A DNA stretch of 64,000 bases, from assembly GCF_004345705.1 (NCBI RefSeq), contig NZ_SLWV01000005.1:1-64000 (forward strand), in the 5' to 3' direction. Shown in pieces: positions 61,937 through 64,000 of the stretch. Under the pieces are notes generated by a model. The model saw nothing but the letters and a program-made list of their open reading frames with translations, was not told the origin of the DNA and ran no database searches. The stretch is from Marinisporobacter balticus (GTDB lineage: Bacteria; Bacillota; Clostridia; Peptostreptococcales; Thermotaleaceae). How positions within the stretch are numbered: the stretch's first letter is position 1; every line of letters starts with the position of its first letter. The translations under genes and the position numbers were made by a program.

Positions 61937-62626
61937 TTATTTGAAAATCACCTTAAGTTCTATTGGTTTTGCACCTAATTTTACATATTGTGTTTCTTTT
62001 ATATGAAGCAACGCTGCTTTGGCTTGATACTTAGGTCTCGCCATTTGATCATTTTTTACTGGTACTGGCGTTGGAGACTCTCCTTTGGCATATTGTGCCG
62101 CATTTTTACCAATTTGTCTGAATGTTTCTTCATCAAGAAGTGGTGCTTGAGGGAATAACTCTAAATTATTGAGTGGCAATAAATCTTTTTGATGGATAAC
62201 AGTAGTTCCTTTAGATTGAATACCAATACCAATTCCTGAACCACTAATCTTTGCAGCATCATTGGCAGCAAAAGAAACATCTGATGTTCTAAGAATTCTA
62301 ACCACTCTTGCAGTAAGTCCCTCTTCTTCTATCCCTGCTATAACCTCTCTAAGAACCTTATAGTGAGGTAACTCTATGATCGTTTTGCTTTGATGTACCC
62401 CAAAAGCTGGACAAACACCTATAACTACCTCATTACTTCTCGTACCAGTCTTTGCTTCTCCCGCTTCTTTTAGTTCTAATTCTTTCATATTTTCAGAAGA
62501 AAAGACTTTAATATTTGTTTTTTCTCCCACTTGATTACTCGAAGAACCTTCTTTTTTCTCGTCCATTCCAAAATCCTTTAAAACTTCTTCTATGACACTT
62601 CTAATTAAACTTTCATTAATAGCCAC
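61937..62626 (-). CDS. pduD: Diol dehydratase medium subunit PduD
   Basis: About 229 residues from the GTG at 62626, behind GGGGTG; the open frame extends further but overlaps pduC. The N-terminal AINESLIRSVIEEVLKDFG helix is the encapsulation peptide. The body has FGVHQSKTIIELPHYKVLREVIAGIEEEGL and RTSDVSFAANDAAKISGSGIGIGIQSKGTTVIHQKDL, the beta-subunit core near cobalamin, and a late PKYQAKAALLHIKETQYV. It sits between pduC and pduE. Confidence 0.94.
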   Translation of the reverse strand: MAINESLIRSVIEEVLKDFGMDEKKEGSSSNQVGEKTNIKVFSSENMKELELKEAGEAKTGTRSNEVVIGVCPAFGVHQSKTIIELPHYKVLREVIAGIEEEGLTARVVRILRTSDVSFAANDAAKISGSGIGIGIQSKGTTVIHQKDLLPLNNLELFPQAPLLDEETFRQIGKNAAQYAKGESPTPVPVKNDQMARPKYQAKAALLHIKETQYVKLGAKPIELKVIFK

Positions 62627-62655
62627 TTTGTACACCCCTTTCCAAATAAAATATT

Positions 62656-64000
62656 TTAATAATCTTCTGGACTTACTGCATTGGGTATATTTTGAATTTC
62701 TTCCCATCTTTCAGCCGATAATTGATACCCGGTTCCAGGACCCATATAGTCATTACAATCATTTACTGCACTAATCACATTAAAGTCTTTATCAATGATT
62801 GCAGATGTATGTAGATAGTCTCCTGCAATTCTTTGCTTAAGCATATTGAATACATTTTGAGCAATATCCTTATATCCTCGATTATTTAAAGCTTTTACAA
62901 CATCAATTCCTGTAATCCCTTTATTCATCATCTCTTCTGCTGCTTTAAGGTCTTCTACTACATTTCTATCTGGCATATCTTTACTACCATGAGCATATGT
63001 AGCCGATTCAACTTCCTGATCTGTGATAGCTGGAAGTCCAAGTTCACCAAATACAGCCTGTAACGCTCTAGCAGCTTTATTTCTAATCTCTACAACTTCC
63101 TCTTCAGAAACAGGTCTTAACCCTCCATCTACCATAAGGTCTCTTTGTAATATGTTATAATCATCAAAATCCTCAGCATCAAAGTTTGAACCTGCAAACA
63201 TATTATCGTAATTTGGTACAGCACTATATCCTGAAAATATAAAATCTGTTCCAGGAAGCATTTGCATCAACGTTCTTGCTGTTCTTCTGATATCTGAATG
63301 CGTAAATGTCTGGTCATTACCAGAAGCAACCTCTAAATCAAGCATTGTTGTAATTAAATTCTCTGCAAGAACTGCTCTAATACCTGATGGTACGCCACCT
63401 GGAACTCCTATACAGCTAATAGAACCATTTTGAAGTCCCTGAGCACCTGCTCCTTTTGTCACATAGATACATCTAGCCTCTAGATATAACATAGATTTTC
63501 CCTCTGCATATCCCATTAAAACTTCTGAACCTGTTCCAGAAGTAAATCTCATCTTAAGCCCTCTTGATGCATATGCAGATGCTAAGAAAGCTTTTGACCA
63601 AGGCGTATCATCCCCATCTATAAATACAGGCTCTGTTCCATAAACAGAAACGGTTTCAGCATAATTTGTAAGCCCTCTCATACCCAATAAAAGCTCTGTA
63701 GCTTCTTCTACCGCACATTGTGTAAGAATTCCGCCTCTACCAGTTTGTGCTCCTACCATAAGCGATAGTGCATTTAGAGGAGCATACCGAACAATCCCTA
63801 CTGTGGTTTCTTGCTCATCAAATCCTCTTAATGCTGCCTCAGCTGCATCAGCAGCTATTTGAACTGGATGGTCCTTTACATTTGTTACATGGCATTGATT
63901 AGAAGGTGTTTTTCTAGCTCTCATCTTTTGAAGAGACATCATCATTTCAACTACATTCATATTCCCTACAACTTCAACAATCTTTGCAGGTGTCATAGCA
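62656..64000 (-). CDS. pduC: Diol dehydratase large subunit PduC (5-prime cut)
   Basis: The last 447 or so residues of PduC; the start lies beyond the right edge of the window (family length about 554, so about 105 residues are missing). Visible segments: RKTPSNQCHVTNVKDHPVQIAADAAEAALRGFDEQETTVGIVRYAPLNA, RGGILTQCAVEEATELLLGMRG, ARCIYVTKGAGAQGLQNGSIS and TDFIFSGYSAVPNYDNMFAGSN. Other parts of the TIM-barrel include GDDTPWSKAFLASAYASRG. This is the substrate-binding subunit of the B12-dependent diol/glycerol dehydratase. It reads straight into pduD. Whether propanediol or glycerol is preferred cannot be decided here. Confidence 0.96.
   Translation of the reverse strand, partial: AMTPAKIVEVVGNMNVVEMMMSLQKMRARKTPSNQCHVTNVKDHPVQIAADAAEAALRGFDEQETTVGIVRYAPLNALSLMVGAQTGRGGILTQCAVEEATELLLGMRGLTNYAETVSVYGTEPVFIDGDDTPWSKAFLASAYASRGLKMRFTSGTGSEVLMGYAEGKSMLYLEARCIYVTKGAGAQGLQNGSISCIGVPGGVPSGIRAVLAENLITTMLDLEVASGNDQTFTHSDIRRTARTLMQMLPGTDFIFSGYSAVPNYDNMFAGSNFDAEDFDDYNILQRDLMVDGGLRPVSEEEVVEIRNKAARALQAVFGELGLPAITDQEVESATYAHGSKDMPDRNVVEDLKAAEEMMNKGITGIDVVKALNNRGYKDIAQNVFNMLKQRIAGDYLHTSAIIDKDFNVISAVNDCNDYMGPGTGYQLSAERWEEIQNIPNAVSPEDY

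Noticed and set aside
1..64000. CRISPR arrays, rRNA or intact tRNA genes
   Set aside because: I saw no regularly spaced repeats with unique spacers and no complete cloverleaf sequence. A full structural search could still find a missed tRNA.

Overview
The window is AT-rich DNA from a Gram-positive, endospore-forming, probably anaerobic member of the Firmicutes, most likely class Clostridia. The evidence is a WalR/WalK-YycH-YycI-YycJ cell-wall block with MurA and RlmH, a DnaD/DnaI-like pair, a GerAB-type germination permease, strong GGAGG ribosome sites, many U-tract hairpin terminators and a B12-dependent Pdu-type microcompartment operon. I cannot name the species. Both window edges cut real loci: the left end is a decayed insertion sequence and the right end lies inside pduC.

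Layout. 0.25-1 kb: wrecked transposase. 1-3.8 kb: a minus-strand gas-vesicle accessory operon (gvpO, gvpN, gvpH-like, gvpL/F, gvpG) without the structural gene gvpA. 4.1-4.6 kb: a divergent unknown gene. 4.6-5.5 kb: non-coding or decayed DNA. 5.5-10.4 kb: a BceAB-type ABC transporter followed by its two-component system. 10.4-25.1 kb: an accessory zone holding a polar amino-acid ABC importer, several AraC-type regulators, a C45 acyltransferase, an EamA exporter with an Lrp regulator, an orphan GerAB permease, a methyltransferase and a PhzF/HxlR pair. Many gene fragments are scattered through it (MCP, dpaL, RidA, AraC, MerR, GNAT). A promoter-to-terminator unit without a plausible ORF at 23.19-23.44 kb looks like a structured non-coding RNA. 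25.2-34 kb: conserved minus-strand block walR, walK, an exported protein gene, yycH, yycI, murA, yycJ, a CxxH/CxxC gene and rlmH. 34-41 kb: a membrane-anchored metallopeptidase, then a peptide or amide catabolism set (NhaC antiporter, M20 hydrolase, YtcJ-like amidohydrolase, BTAD regulator). 41-48 kb: subtilase, M23 and M1 peptidases, dnaD and dnaI.

48-64 kb: one long minus-strand Pdu operon, read from pduC (cut by the right edge): pduC-D-E-G-H-K, a PduA/J shell gene, pduL, eutJ-like, BMC flavoprotein, pduN, pduO, pduP, pduS, an unknown membrane protein, pduT, a PocR-domain chemoreceptor and gldA. Diol dehydratase and its reactivase would make an aldehyde inside a protein shell. PduP and PduL would turn it into acyl-phosphate, PduS and PduO would recycle adenosylcobalamin, and GldA would supply or remove NADH. 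GldA in place of PduQ, and no other alcohol dehydrogenase in the window, points to glycerol at least as much as to 1,2-propanediol.

Most notable are the gas-vesicle genes in a spore-former with a sigma-K-like promoter in front of gvpO, the candidate RNA at 23.2-23.4 kb, the PocR-chemoreceptor fusion and unknown membrane protein inside the Pdu operon, and a BTAD regulator that keeps a Walker-B-like segment but has no P-loop.
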